Notes: generated by a model from the sequence alone, not told the origin. Shown: positions 52,336-61,446, numbered from the stretch's first letter. The stretch is 64,000 nt of DNA from an uncultured Spirochaetaceae bacterium (GCA_902789325.1 CADANN010000021.1:85933-149932), one strand, 5' to 3'. Translations and numbers: made by a program.

Positions 52336-53313
52336 ATGAAATCCATTTTCACAAATACAATAAAAATCTCAGTTGCAGCCATTCTCGCAATTCTCTGCGC
52401 ACAGGCACTCAAATTAGACTTCGCAGTTTCAGCCGGAATTGTCGCAATTCTTTCAGTTCAACCTACGAAAAAAGAAACACTGCGAACAGCCATTGCCAGA
52501 CTTCTGGCTTTTGCAGTTGCCCTCGTAATATCAATCGCACTGTTCAATCTTCTTGGTTTCACTACCCCTGTCTTTTTTCTTTACCTTGTGAATTTTATTC
52601 TTGTCTGCCAATGGCGCAAATGGATTTCTGCCATGGCAATGGATTCAGTTCTGATTTCACATTTTCTTACGTTCGGCAAAACCGGCCCAATGGAAATCAA
52701 AAATGAAGTTCTACTTTTTATACTTGGCGTTGGATTTGGTATTCTCGTGAACCTTATCCTTCACAAAAATACAAACTATATAGAAAGATTAAAAAATGAA
52801 ACCGACGAACAGATAAAGCTGGCCCTTCACAGAATGGCAATGCGTATCCAGAATCCCGACCTTGCTGAGTACGACGGCTCTTGTTTCGCCTCACTGAATC
52901 AAAGCATTTACACCGCAAAAAAGCAGGCCGAAGAAAATTACAACAATCAGTTTTCAAAGAAAGATACCTTCGACAGCCACTACCTCGAGATGCGTGAAAA
53001 CCAGACAAAGATTCTTTATGAGATGTACAAAGCCGCCCGCGCCCTTCACACCGTTCCATCTACAGCAGCCCTTCTCTCTGATTTTCTTGAAAAGGTCTCA
53101 ACAGAATATCACAAAGATAATGATGTAAAATCACTGTTGGATGAACTCGCCCTGATTCACGATAAAATGAAAAACGTCCCACTACCTCAGACTCGCACAG
53201 AATTTGAAGACCGCGCAAATCTTTTTACACTCATGAAACGTCTTAAAGAATTCTTACAGATAAAACGTGATTTTATGATTTCTCAGAATACTACAGCGGA
53301 GCCTCAATCGTAA
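52336..53313 (+). CDS. Aromatic acid exporter/FUSC family membrane protein
   Basis: A 325-residue protein with five or six N-terminal transmembrane helices (residues 8-145) and a cytosolic helical tail of about 180 residues. The segment V-A-I-L-S-V-Q-P-T-K-K-E-T-L-R-T-A matches the ArAE_1/FUSC family and the tail its C-terminal coiled-coil domain. The family is linked to export of aromatic acids or similar molecules. Its 3' end overlaps the convergent GNAT gene by 23 nt. Confidence 0.78.
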   Translation: MKSIFTNTIKISVAAILAILCAQALKLDFAVSAGIVAILSVQPTKKETLRTAIARLLAFAVALVISIALFNLLGFTTPVFFLYLVNFILVCQWRKWISAMAMDSVLISHFLTFGKTGPMEIKNEVLLFILGVGFGILVNLILHKNTNYIERLKNETDEQIKLALHRMAMRIQNPDLAEYDGSCFASLNQSIYTAKKQAEENYNNQFSKKDTFDSHYLEMRENQTKILYEMYKAARALHTVPSTAALLSDFLEKVSTEYHKDNDVKSLLDELALIHDKMKNVPLPQTRTEFEDRANLFTLMKRLKEFLQIKRDFMISQNTTAEPQS

Positions 53314-53764
53314 TCATCTTAATTGAAAATCCGTTTCGCTCGTAAAAACGAAGACCCGCTTTGTTCATAGGAAAAACTTGAGTGCGGAAAAAATCAGCTC
53401 CTTTTTCAGTTCCGTATTTTTTCGCCTCATTCAAAAGCAAAGTTCCGATTCCTCGATTACGATTGTCCCCACTAACAACAAGATCCTGAAGATAAATATT
53501 TGTCTGCGGCTTGAGACAGGAGAAAGCTTTCACACCCAAAAAAACAACATGCGCAAAGCCAATCACAACATCCGACTCATCCACCGCCACCAGCATCACC
53601 TGATTTTCATTTTTCAAAATCTCTTCCAGCTGGCGCGACCTTGCACCCGAAGGACTCAATACAAAATGCTCGCACTGATACATAACCGCATCTTTTTCAA
53701 GCTCAGTATACAAAGCCTCAATTGCAGCAGCGTCTTCGATTTTTGCTTTACGAATTGTTGTCAT
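53291..53764 (-). CDS. GNAT family N-acetyltransferase
   Basis: A 157-residue acetyltransferase. ATG at 53764 is preferred for its AAAGGAGAAAG site; the frame extends 20 codons upstream into the terminator of the preceding gene. Acetyl-CoA site: V-S-G-D-N-R-N-R-G-I-G-T-L-L-L (Q/R-x-x-G-x-G). Final F-Y-E-R-N-G-F is standard. Target unknown. Confidence 0.82.
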   Translation of the reverse strand: MTTIRKAKIEDAAAIEALYTELEKDAVMYQCEHFVLSPSGARSRQLEEILKNENQVMLVAVDESDVVIGFAHVVFLGVKAFSCLKPQTNIYLQDLVVSGDNRNRGIGTLLLNEAKKYGTEKGADFFRTQVFPMNKAGLRFYERNGFSIKMITIEAPL

Positions 53765-53783
53765 TTTCTTTCTCCTTTTTTTT

Positions 53784-53815
53784 AGATAAAAAAACTCCCG
53801 TGAAAACGGGAGTTT
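53784..53815 (-). terminator. Intrinsic terminator after AICAR transformylase gene
   Basis: AAACTCCCG and CGGGAGTTT pair over 9 bp (53792-53800 with 53807-53815), with a T-run on the minus strand (A on plus 53788-53794). Confidence 0.85.
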
Positions 53816-53819
53816 GGTC

Positions 53820-53857
53820 GGCAAGCATAACCTGCCTCTGAGCCATTCTTTCGATTA
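53820..53857 (-). ncRNA. Structured 3'-UTR element, copy 3 (3' part only)
   Basis: The minus strand reads ATCGAAAGAATGGCTCAGAG then a GGCAGG/GCTTGCC hairpin with a wobble, matching the second half of copies 1 and 2. It begins within the purH stop codon and lies just before a terminator. The first hairpin of the other copies is absent. Confidence 0.5.
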
Positions 53858-54971
53858 GTGGTGGAAAAGTCTAATTCCATTAAATGCCATAACCATTCCG
53901 TATCCGTCTGCAGCCTCAATTACGAGGTCGTCGCGAACAGATCCGCCTGGCTGAGCGATAACAGTTACACCGCTCTTCTTTGCACGATCGATGTTATCAC
54001 CGAATGGGAAGAAAGCATCTGAACCAAGTGCAACGTTAGTATTTTTAGCAATCCATTCTGCCTTAGCTTCGCGTGTGAATACTTCTGGTTTTACCTTGAA
54101 GATATTCTGCCATTTGCCTTCAGCAAGAACGTCCATATATTCTTCGCCGATGTAAACATCAATTGCGTTGTCACGGTCTGCGCGCTTAATGCCGTCTACG
54201 AACTGGAGACCGAGAACCTGAGGAGACTGGCGCAGCCACCAGTTATCAGCCTTCTGACCGGCAAGACGAGTACAGTGAACACGGCTCTGCTGACCAGCAC
54301 CAATACCAATAGCCTGACCATCTTTTACAAAGCAAACTGAGTTAGACTGAGTGTACTTCAAAACAATCAAAGAAATAATAAGATTGCGTTTGTCATCTTC
54401 ACTCAAAGTCTTGTTCTTGGTTACGATATTAGACAAAGCCGAAGCCTCATCAATTTTCAAGAAGTTGTGTCCCTGTTCAAAAGTTACGCCAAAAACCTGT
54501 TTGCGCTCAAGCTCAGCAGGAACATAATTTGGATCAATCTGAATTACACAGTAGTTGCCATTCTTCTTAGCCTTCAAAATCTCAAGGGCCTTGTCAGAAT
54601 AGCCAGGAGCTATAACACCATCAGAAACTTCCTTCTTAATAAGAAGAGCAGTAGCTTCATCACATTCATCGCTCAAAGAAATAAAATCGCCGAAAGAGCT
54701 CATGCGGTCTGCACCACGAGCTGAGAGTGTCAGAAAGAGGAAGTCCAACAGCAGCACCAGCAGGAGAAACGTGCTTAAAAGAAGTAGCAGCAGGGAGCCC
54801 AGTTGCCTCCTTCAATTCCTTTACAAGCTGCCAGCCATTCAAAGCGTCGAGCAGATTGATGTATCCCGGTCTTCCGTTTACAACAGTAATAGGAAGATCG
54901 CCATTTTCCATAAAAACCCTAGCCGGCTTCTGGTTCGGGTTGCATCCATATTTGAGTTCGAGTTCTTTCAT
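53855..54971 (-). pseudogene. purH: Stand-alone AICAR transformylase (PurH C-domain type) with internal deletion and frameshift
   Basis: Two frames make one gene: 54971 to about 54729 (starts [16 protein letters not shown]) and about 54728 to 53855 ([17 protein letters not shown] then the full catalytic half ending R-L-F-H-H). Together they match clostridial-type stand-alone phosphoribosylaminoimidazolecarboxamide formyltransferase, without the IMP cyclohydrolase half. At the join, [12 protein letters not shown] is followed directly by S-A-R-G-A-D-R; family members have about 20 residues between these, so a deletion plus frame change is present. As read, the enzyme is not made whole. It may be a real loss or an assembly gap. 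Confidence 0.8.
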
Positions 54972-55014
54972 GCGGACATAATAGAATAAAATAAGAATAA
55001 TTTCAAATGTATGA

Positions 55015-55100
55015 AAGGAGGGCGGAGCCCCGCCCTACGCCTCAACCGACTTCGTCGTTTTCGGCTACCCCACCCAGCGGGGACACCCCGCAACGCCCCG
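55015..55100. repeat. GC-rich intergenic repeat
   Basis: A strikingly GC-rich block in an AT-rich genome, between purH and the YesL-like gene. It holds inverted repeats GGGCGGAGCCCCGCCC, GACTTCGTCG and GCGGGGACACCCCGC. It looks like a dispersed intergenic repeat; no open frame or RNA family is recognised. Confidence 0.5.
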
Positions 55101-55101
55101 A

Positions 55102-55731
55102 TTAATCTTCAGAGTTCTCTTCCGTTTCTTCTTCCACAGGTGCCGGATTTTCGAGTTTCACAAAAATATCTTTTACCGTAAGGCTCACAGTGTAAAAAAT
55201 CACAACAGGCAAAATCACAAATCCAACAAAAAAGGCGTATCGAGTAAAATATAAAATAACCAGTTCAACAACAACAATTACAAGAGTCTTCAAACTAGAG
55301 TTAACATACTGCAAAAAGAGGGCAACAGAATTTCTGAGTGTATTCACAAACGTATTAGAATAACGTGCAATCAGTGGATACGAATACATATTGAAAACAA
55401 AGGCAAGAAGTACATAACCTGCAAAAACAGCAATTTTAATAATATTAAATCCAGATTCCTGGAATGCTTTGAAAATAAAATATCCGCCAGCACCACATGC
55501 AAGAGTAAAAATCAAAATCAAAAATCCCTGAAGCAAATCCTGTTTATATGCTTTAAAGAAACGTGCCGCAATTCCACGCATACTGCTTACTTCTTCATCC
55601 TCATCTGCGAGTCTCAAAGTAACAGCATAAGCTGCGCAGGTTGAAACACCAATTGTAATAACAGGGATACAGCCTATCAGCCACAAAATATTTAACCAGA
55701 ATAATCTCGGAAGTTTTTTTATTAAATTCAT
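55102..55731 (-). CDS. YesL/DUF624-family membrane protein
   Basis: A 209-residue integral membrane protein with about five helices. The N-terminal L-F-W-L-N-I-L-W-L-I-G-C-I-P-V-I-T-I-G-V-S-T-C-A-A-Y matches the DUF624 (YesL) signature. The C-terminus is acidic (E-E-E-T-E-E-N-S-E-D). YesL homologues often sit beside carbohydrate transport genes; here the start overlaps the serine hydrolase stop by 4 nt, so the two form a pair. Function unknown. Confidence 0.8.
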   Translation of the reverse strand: MNLIKKLPRLFWLNILWLIGCIPVITIGVSTCAAYAVTLRLADEDEEVSSMRGIAARFFKAYKQDLLQGFLILIFTLACGAGGYFIFKAFQESGFNIIKIAVFAGYVLLAFVFNMYSYPLIARYSNTFVNTLRNSVALFLQYVNSSLKTLVIVVVELVILYFTRYAFFVGFVILPVVIFYTVSLTVKDIFVKLENPAPVEEETEENSED

Positions 55732-56840
55732 TTTTTTCCCTCGTTAGCCCACATCTTCTGCAGATTTCTTGCAACTGTTGTTGTGTTCACCTTTGCAGCC
55801 GGGCAATTAGATAGCACTATTATAGAAAGTTTATCATCAAAATAAAAGCCGTCATAAGAATTAAAAACATTTGTTACACCGGTATGAAAAATAGAACCTT
55901 CGTGGCAGTAAACACCATAGCCGTAAGATTCAGAATCAATCATCTTTTTAAATGTCTTTTTCTTTACAATTTTACCGCTGGTAAAAAGAACATTCCATTT
56001 GAAGAGGTCTGTCACACTCGAGTTCACATCCCCGCAGCCAAGGGCAAACGAAGCTGGAATGCTGTAATAACGTCCCTTGTAATCATAACCGCGTGTATCC
56101 GTTTTCTGGAACTCAAGATTTGTGCGTGCCATTCCACAGCGGTCAAAAATATTTTTCTGCATGTAGTCGCTGAATGACATTCCACTCACCTGCTCAACTA
56201 TTCGGGCAAGCAGAAAATAATTTGTATTACAATAGAAGTAAGTTGAATCAGGTTCCGCAAGAAGTGGTGCTTCGTTCAGATAATCCAGTACAAGATTTTC
56301 TTCGACAGGCTCACATGCCATCTGTTTTAATTCTATACGCCGGTAAACATTTTTTGGAAAAAAGTCATCTGCAGAATTAATATGGTCGGTAAGCCCCGAA
56401 CGCATATTCAAAAGCATTTCGATTGTGATTTTATCACCCGCTTCAAAGTCCGGAAAGTATTTTGAAACCTTATCGTCCACCGCCAGCTTCCCAGCCTGAG
56501 CCAGCTGCATCACCGCGGCGGCAGTCATCTGCTTACTTATAGACCCGGCCTCAAACGTAGTGTTAATTCCTATCGGAAACTGGTCGGGGGCCGCCGCCTT
56601 CTCATCACAAACGCCGTACCCCTTTGCAAAGGCAATCTTCTTTCCACGGCCTACGAGCACCGCGCCCTGAAATCCCGTCTCACACAAATATTCATCGGCA
56701 CGCTCTGCAAACTCGTGGTACTTTTTATCGACAATTACCTCGTCGTTCCAGGTACGTTTTTTTACGCTGGAACATGAAGATAAGTTTAAAATAAAAAAAG
56801 AGGTCATAAAGAAAAAAAAGTGAAATGCGCTTTTTTTCAT
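55728..56840 (-). CDS. Beta-lactamase-like serine hydrolase lipoprotein
   Basis: A 370-residue lipoprotein (signal peptide ending in L-S-S-C at about 23). The class C beta-lactamase/esterase motifs are present: S-x-x-K as G-S-I-S-K near residue 99, and Y-C-N near 215. Typically such proteins are D-aminopeptidases, esterases or penicillin-binding-like enzymes acting on the cell envelope; true resistance cannot be inferred. Confidence 0.83.
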   Translation of the reverse strand: MKKSAFHFFFFMTSFFILNLSSCSSVKKRTWNDEVIVDKKYHEFAERADEYLCETGFQGAVLVGRGKKIAFAKGYGVCDEKAAAPDQFPIGINTTFEAGSISKQMTAAAVMQLAQAGKLAVDDKVSKYFPDFEAGDKITIEMLLNMRSGLTDHINSADDFFPKNVYRRIELKQMACEPVEENLVLDYLNEAPLLAEPDSTYFYCNTNYFLLARIVEQVSGMSFSDYMQKNIFDRCGMARTNLEFQKTDTRGYDYKGRYYSIPASFALGCGDVNSSVTDLFKWNVLFTSGKIVKKKTFKKMIDSESYGYGVYCHEGSIFHTGVTNVFNSYDGFYFDDKLSIIVLSNCPAAKVNTTTVARNLQKMWANEGKK

Positions 56841-56863
56841 TATAAACCTCCTTGCGAAATCTT

Positions 56864-56947
56864 AAAAAAATTGGCTCTCGGGGGAATCCGGCACAAAAAA
56901 ACGGAAATGATGTTTTTTTATACCGGTTCCCCCTACGCCAATTTTTT
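56864..56947. repeat. 84-nt near-perfect stem-loop between purO and serine hydrolase genes
   Basis: Three nested stems: AAAAAATTGGC/GCCAATTTTTT outside, GGGGGAA-CCGG/CCGGTTCCCCC in the middle, and a poly-A/poly-T stem around GGAAATGAT at the tip. On the minus strand the 3' end runs into eight T, so it can serve as the purO terminator. Its length exceeds that of an ordinary terminator, so it may be a small mobile inverted repeat. Confidence 0.65.
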
Positions 56948-56978
56948 CACATTATCGTACTATTATCAAAAAAACGCA

Positions 56979-57710
56979 TTACACGTTTTTGTTCAAAATA
57001 CGCTCTTCGTACTTACCAGTTTCAAGATCAATAAAACGTACAAACAACGAAACCTTATTATCTTCATTCAAAGAGTTCCAGATTTCGTTTGTGAATTCTT
57101 CGATTCCGCCGCTTACCTTTACTTTTACTGGTTCGCCTTCAAAGCTTGGAAGAGGATTTCCGTCTCCCATGTAAGTGTGAATGTAGTGACCTTGGCCATT
57201 CTGTGGATTATCGTAGGTGTAAGTAAAACGAAGAGTATTGTCGCCGTTTCCACAGTCGCTCTTCAAAATAGAAAGTGCATAAGCATAACCGCCGTCAACG
57301 CCACCCTCAAGGTCAATCAAAGAAGAAATACGTGGGGTGTAGTTTGGAGCATCGTGCTCGTACTTGCGGCTTCTCAAAGACTGTTCAAAAGTTTTTCCTT
57401 CTTTCAAACCATCAAAAATTGTATCTGTCTGATCACCGTTTGTTACGATTGTTTTTTTACCGAGTTCACGAACTGCAGCATAAATAATCAGGCTTGGATC
57501 ACCTGCAATCAAAGACTCATCAAAAGCCTTTGTGCGAACAACTTCAGTTCCGTTTTCTGTATCAGTTACAAAAACACGATTGCGGCTTCCTGCGCTGCGG
57601 CCCATTGTCCAGTATGCAGCAACAGCCTTTTTTCCATCTTCTGATTTTCCAACAATAATACCACGTCCTGGGTATGTTGTAGATGATAATTCGTCTTTGA
57701 TTAATTTCAT
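56979..57710 (-). CDS. purO: PurO-type IMP cyclohydrolase
   Basis: A 243-residue protein with the archaeal-type IMP cyclohydrolase fold (PF07826): Y-P-G-R-G-I-I-V-G, A-A-Y-W-T-M-G-R-S-A-G-S-R-N-R, D-P-S-L-I-I-Y, N-G-D-Q-T-D and Y-T-P-R-I-S-S. It closes the purine ring, FAICAR to IMP. The ATG at 57710 has GAGGAAAAT upstream; the frame runs 14 codons further but those lie in a dispersed palindrome. Together with the nearby AICAR transformylase it shows the last two purine steps split over two genes. Confidence 0.85.
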   Translation of the reverse strand: MKLIKDELSSTTYPGRGIIVGKSEDGKKAVAAYWTMGRSAGSRNRVFVTDTENGTEVVRTKAFDESLIAGDPSLIIYAAVRELGKKTIVTNGDQTDTIFDGLKEGKTFEQSLRSRKYEHDAPNYTPRISSLIDLEGGVDGGYAYALSILKSDCGNGDNTLRFTYTYDNPQNGQGHYIHTYMGDGNPLPSFEGEPVKVKVSGGIEEFTNEIWNSLNEDNKVSLFVRFIDLETGKYEERILNKNV

Positions 57711-57728
57711 ATTTTCCTCGAATCGTTT

Positions 57729-57786
57729 GTCATGCTGAACTTGTTTCAGCATCTATTTATTAGATTCCGAAACAAGTTCGGAATGA
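57729..57786. repeat. Dispersed palindrome, GTCATGCTGAAC...GTTCGGAATGAC type
   Basis: A paired set: an inner repeat TGCTGAACTTGTTTCAGCA and TTCCGAAACAAGTTCGGAA, flanked by GTCA/TGAC. This pattern is a common intergenic repeat in bacterial genomes. It lies upstream of purO and provides the spurious longer N-terminus of that frame. Confidence 0.75.
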
Positions 57787-57810
57787 CTCTCTCCATTACA
57801 GTCCCGTCAC

Positions 57811-58704
57811 TTATTCGTTATCAGGTCCATGCTGTTTCTCAAGATATTCCATAACCGCATCAACAGTTTTCTGTTTTGGGTCTGCTTCATCAGCTGGAAG
57901 ACTTTCCAGAATCTTATTTCTGAATTCTTTACAATCAATTACAGGGCTTGCAGTGAATGTACACTTACCTGGCTCAAGAATATCAGCAAGCATATCATCA
58001 GGATTTTCTGGATTAATACGCAGGCAGTTTCCGTTGATTGAAACAAGAATCATCTTATCAAAAAGACGAAGGTAACTGTCAATTTCGCGAAGTCCACGTT
58101 TTGTTTCTGGCTTTCCAGGACGATAGCGTGTACCACTTGGGAATACAAGAATTACCTGTCCGCGTTTCTTACAACCATCCATTGCGCGCATAGCGGCAAA
58201 GTTGATTTTACGAGCTTTCTGCTCTTCTGCAATCTTTTCTTCCTCTGAAATGCCCTTATCTTCAACTGCATTCAAAGAACGTGTAGGATAAATTACTACG
58301 CGTGTAAAACCTTCTGTAAAAGCACGAACACCAGGATTAGCTTCGTTAAGCTTCATACCTGCAACTGCAACAATTCTTGATGAAAGATCTTTTGCCCAAT
58401 CTTCGCCTTGTTTTTCAAGCAGGTAAAGAATTCCAGGTAAATCAAGATTTGTAAAATGCTCCATAAGGATAAGGCCTGTTTTTCCTTCTTTTACAACAGA
58501 TTCATAAAAGGCCTTGTAGTTTTCGATGTTTCCCAAACCAGATTCAGCATTAAAAGCTTCATCCAAAAGCTTCCACATGTAAGGTCTAAGCTCCATGTTT
58601 GCTTCTTCGTAAACTTTTGTCTCATCGATTTTTGCAGCAGCATGTGATTTTTTCAGCATTTCTGCAAACACACTGCCAAATTTTTCTTTCAACATCATTC
58701 CCAT
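57811..58704 (-). CDS. Glycerol-3-phosphate acyltransferase-like protein
   Basis: A 297-residue protein. Active-site motif E-H-F-T-N-L-D (H-x4-D) near residue 82, and V-F-P-S-G-T-R-Y-R-P-G-K-P near 203 for the second block, resemble plastid-type/PlsB-like glycerol-3-phosphate acyltransferases more than PlsC. It would add the first fatty acid to glycerol-3-phosphate. The AAGGA site upstream of the ATG is weak but present. Confidence 0.75.
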   Translation of the reverse strand: MGMMLKEKFGSVFAEMLKKSHAAAKIDETKVYEEANMELRPYMWKLLDEAFNAESGLGNIENYKAFYESVVKEGKTGLILMEHFTNLDLPGILYLLEKQGEDWAKDLSSRIVAVAGMKLNEANPGVRAFTEGFTRVVIYPTRSLNAVEDKGISEEEKIAEEQKARKINFAAMRAMDGCKKRGQVILVFPSGTRYRPGKPETKRGLREIDSYLRLFDKMILVSINGNCLRINPENPDDMLADILEPGKCTFTASPVIDCKEFRNKILESLPADEADPKQKTVDAVMEYLEKQHGPDNE

Positions 58705-58808
58705 AAATAAGATTCCTTATTTTGTGTAATTGCCGTGCCACCACGACAACATATAAATAGTCGAATTCCATTATAGATTATTTACGACTTCAAGACAATA
58801 ATAGAAAT

Positions 58809-60488
58809 ATGATGAAAAAACTTATGATAATACTTGCCGCAGCACTTGTAATTTTCACAGGCTGCAGCGAAAAACAACTCGACGCTCAGGTTATCGAAAA
58901 TAAAGATGGCTCTGTGAGCATTACACGAATTGATGAGGATGGAAAAGCTATTCTCTTCAATAAAAAATTTGCCGGTGCTGAAAATGTTACTCAGGTAAAA
59001 CTCTCTGAAACTTCACGCGCAAATCCAGTTTCAATTGATTTGTCTGCTTATGAAGGAAAAGATGTTGATATTCAGTTCTCCTGCGAAATGTATGTTGAAA
59101 ATAAAAACAGCAGCGATACACAGATTACCTGGATGATTAATGAACTCAATGAAAATTTTCCAAAGCTTTATGAACGCAAAGTTCCAAACGGCAAATGGTT
59201 CAATGTAAACAAGCATCTTACAATTTTTCTTTCTGGAAAAAGACAGCTTTATGTTTCTGGAGCCGGAATCGATAAAGACAACACAACTATTTACATAAAG
59301 AACTTTAAGCTTACCCTCAATGGCGAAGGCCTTACCAGCGACGCACCTCAGCCAGTTTCCTGGGTAGACGCTCCAAGCATCAAAGAAGCTTATAAAGATT
59401 ATTTTGATTATTTTGGAATGTGCGTTTCTTACAATAACACTTTCCGCGAAGAGCTTCTCCAGAAAGGACTTCCATATCAGGCAGACTGTATCACACCAGA
59501 AAATGAGTTTAAGCCAGACTTTATTTTCGGCTGGGGTAAACCTGGGAAAATGACAGAGTTCCATGGTGAAGATGGCAAACTTTATGAAGTACCTGCTGAA
59601 ATTCCAAACTTCAAACAGATGGACAGCATTCTTTCTGATATGCAGAAGCTTGGCCTTAAAATCCGCGGTCACGTTCTTGTTTGGCACAGTCAGACTCCAG
59701 TATGGTTCTTCCAGACAAATTATGGCCGCAACGGCGAATCAAATTTTGTATCTCCTGATGAAATGAATGCCCGCATGGAATGGTATATCAAAACCGTACT
59801 CGAACACGTAGCAAAATGGGAAAAAGAAAACAACAATGGTGAGCATATGATTTTTGCCTGGGACGTAGTTAACGAAGCTGCATCTGATAATGCAACTGAG
59901 GCCAACTATCTGCGCGACGCAGGTTCAAGCAACTGGTTTGCAATTTACAAAGACGTAACCTTTATTGTAAATGCCTTCCGCTATGCAAATAAATATGCAC
60001 CAAAAGATGTAAAACTTGTTTACAATGATTATGGTTGTGCTTCAGTTAATAAGAATAAAGCAATCTGCAAAATCATAGATGCAATTCAAGCCGCTCCCGA
60101 TGCCCGCATTGATGCAGCCGGAATGCAGACCCATATTGGAATAAATGATTCAGCCGTAAACTTTGAAAAGGCCGTTAAAAACTTCCTTGCAAAGGGAATC
60201 AACGTTCAGATTACAGAAATGGATGTTGCAAACGGAAATTCAAACTATAACGCAATGAAACTTAAAGACTGCTATAAAACTTACTTTAAGATGTTTATTG
60301 AAAACCGCAAACAGCCTGGCAAAAACGGAATTGAAGGAATTACCCTCTGGGGCGTTCGCGATGAATGGACCTGGCTCAACGGAATGCACAAAGGTCACAC
60401 TCAGTACCCTCTTCTGTTCAAAGGCGAAAACTTTGCCTGCAAACCAGCCTTCTACGGAGTTCTCGACGCAGCCGAAGAAGCAAAATAA
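58809..60488 (+). CDS. GH10 endo-1,4-beta-xylanase lipoprotein with N-terminal carbohydrate-binding-like domain
   Basis: A 559-residue lipid-anchored xylanase. Signal peptide with lipobox F-T-G-C near residue 19. Residues 40-175 form a beta-jelly-roll like CBM4/9/22. The GH10 barrel follows (about 190-555): acid/base Glu356 in W-D-V-V-N-E, nucleophile Glu470 in Q-I-T-E-M-D, plus H-V-L-V-W-H-S-Q. It cuts xylan at the cell surface, producing oligosaccharides for the cytoplasmic GH43. A TGA-free frame with two Met at the start; either could be used. Confidence 0.92.
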   Translation: MMKKLMIILAAALVIFTGCSEKQLDAQVIENKDGSVSITRIDEDGKAILFNKKFAGAENVTQVKLSETSRANPVSIDLSAYEGKDVDIQFSCEMYVENKNSSDTQITWMINELNENFPKLYERKVPNGKWFNVNKHLTIFLSGKRQLYVSGAGIDKDNTTIYIKNFKLTLNGEGLTSDAPQPVSWVDAPSIKEAYKDYFDYFGMCVSYNNTFREELLQKGLPYQADCITPENEFKPDFIFGWGKPGKMTEFHGEDGKLYEVPAEIPNFKQMDSILSDMQKLGLKIRGHVLVWHSQTPVWFFQTNYGRNGESNFVSPDEMNARMEWYIKTVLEHVAKWEKENNNGEHMIFAWDVVNEAASDNATEANYLRDAGSSNWFAIYKDVTFIVNAFRYANKYAPKDVKLVYNDYGCASVNKNKAICKIIDAIQAAPDARIDAAGMQTHIGINDSAVNFEKAVKNFLAKGINVQITEMDVANGNSNYNAMKLKDCYKTYFKMFIENRKQPGKNGIEGITLWGVRDEWTWLNGMHKGHTQYPLLFKGENFACKPAFYGVLDAAEEAK

Positions 60489-60495
60489 AAATCCA

Positions 60496-60549
60496 CGGGT
60501 CAAGCCCGAGGATGACATTGATGTCATTGCCCGACTTGATCGGGCAATC
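60496..60549. repeat. Dispersed palindromes doubling as xylanase terminator
   Basis: First CGGGTCAAGCCCG (60496-60508), then a second hairpin ATTGCCCGA/TCGGGCAAT (60526-60548) followed by CTTTTT. ATGACATTGATGTCAT links the two. Confidence 0.75.
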
Positions 60550-60601
60550 TTTTTCTAAAGTAAATCCATTTTTCATCCGATAATCTTATGAGGTAGTTTT
60601 T

Positions 60602-61429
60602 ATGAAAAAGGGAACTTCATTTTTAACAGTTATTTCTATTATATGTCTGGTATTCTGCGCTTGTAATATAAGTCTGGAAGATACTGAGTTAATGCGTAAG
60701 CCGGACATTAACCGTTCACCAAAACAAGTTACTTTAACAATCCATAAAATTAATACTTCTACAGATTATATTAATGTTTTCCGTAGTGAATCAGGCGGAA
60801 GTGAAATATCATGCGGACTTATCTATACAAAAGATCATCCTAATGTAACAACATATCCATTCTTTGATTCACTTATAAAGGATGGAAAAAAATATAAATA
60901 CCGTGTTAGATATCACGACTCTAAAGGATATTACTATTCTGCCTGGAGTGATGAAATCAAAATAGAAGACACAGAAGCATATAATTCTTCAGATGTACTC
61001 ACTTATGAAAGCAATAGCGCAAAATTTACAATTAGTACTACAGATTATACTATTGGCTTAACAACAGCATTATCTGCACCAACAGAAATTGATGATTTTG
61101 ATAAATACATTCCAATGCTTATTGTTACCGCCGGAGATAAAACACAGGTATTTGAAGTTACAGATGATTTTATCTCTGCTACAGATACGATTTCTTTACG
61201 TGGACTTCTTCCACTGGATTTTATGGACAGAGACATTACCCTCTCTGGAATTCTAGCCCAGAAAAAAGAATTGTTTAATCCAAGTGAGACCGACGAAAAT
61301 AAACAGAAAACAATGTTCATTATCTGGACAGAACCTGTTGAGCTGAAAATACAGGGCAAAAGTACTAATGTAATTAATGTCCCTTCACAATCTGGTGCTG
61401 AAGGATATGACTACCGCAGCGCGCAATAA
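60602..61429 (+). CDS. Hypothetical lipoprotein with fibronectin-III-like fold
   Basis: A 275-residue exported lipoprotein (lipobox V-F-C-A-C near residue 20). Middle part has the pattern K-Y-K-Y-R-V-R-Y-H-D-S-K-G-Y-Y-Y-S-A-W-S-D-E-I typical of fibronectin type III strands. The C-terminal part is a further beta domain. No enzyme motif. It follows the xylanase gene; its role is unknown. Confidence 0.7.
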   Translation: MKKGTSFLTVISIICLVFCACNISLEDTELMRKPDINRSPKQVTLTIHKINTSTDYINVFRSESGGSEISCGLIYTKDHPNVTTYPFFDSLIKDGKKYKYRVRYHDSKGYYYSAWSDEIKIEDTEAYNSSDVLTYESNSAKFTISTTDYTIGLTTALSAPTEIDDFDKYIPMLIVTAGDKTQVFEVTDDFISATDTISLRGLLPLDFMDRDITLSGILAQKKELFNPSETDENKQKTMFIIWTEPVELKIQGKSTNVINVPSQSGAEGYDYRSAQ

Positions 61430-61446
61430 CCTTTCAATAATGACAA

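Noticed and set aside
54666..54971. Separate small protein of 101 residues
   Set aside because: Its sequence is the N-terminal part of the AICAR transformylase; the last residues are out of frame.
55056..55063. Third CGTTTTCG box as a LacI operator
   Set aside because: It lies inside the GC-rich repeat downstream of genes and has no promoter beside it.
57711..57752. 14 extra N-terminal codons of PurO
   Set aside because: They derive from the dispersed palindrome, and a good ribosome-binding site precedes the ATG at 57710.
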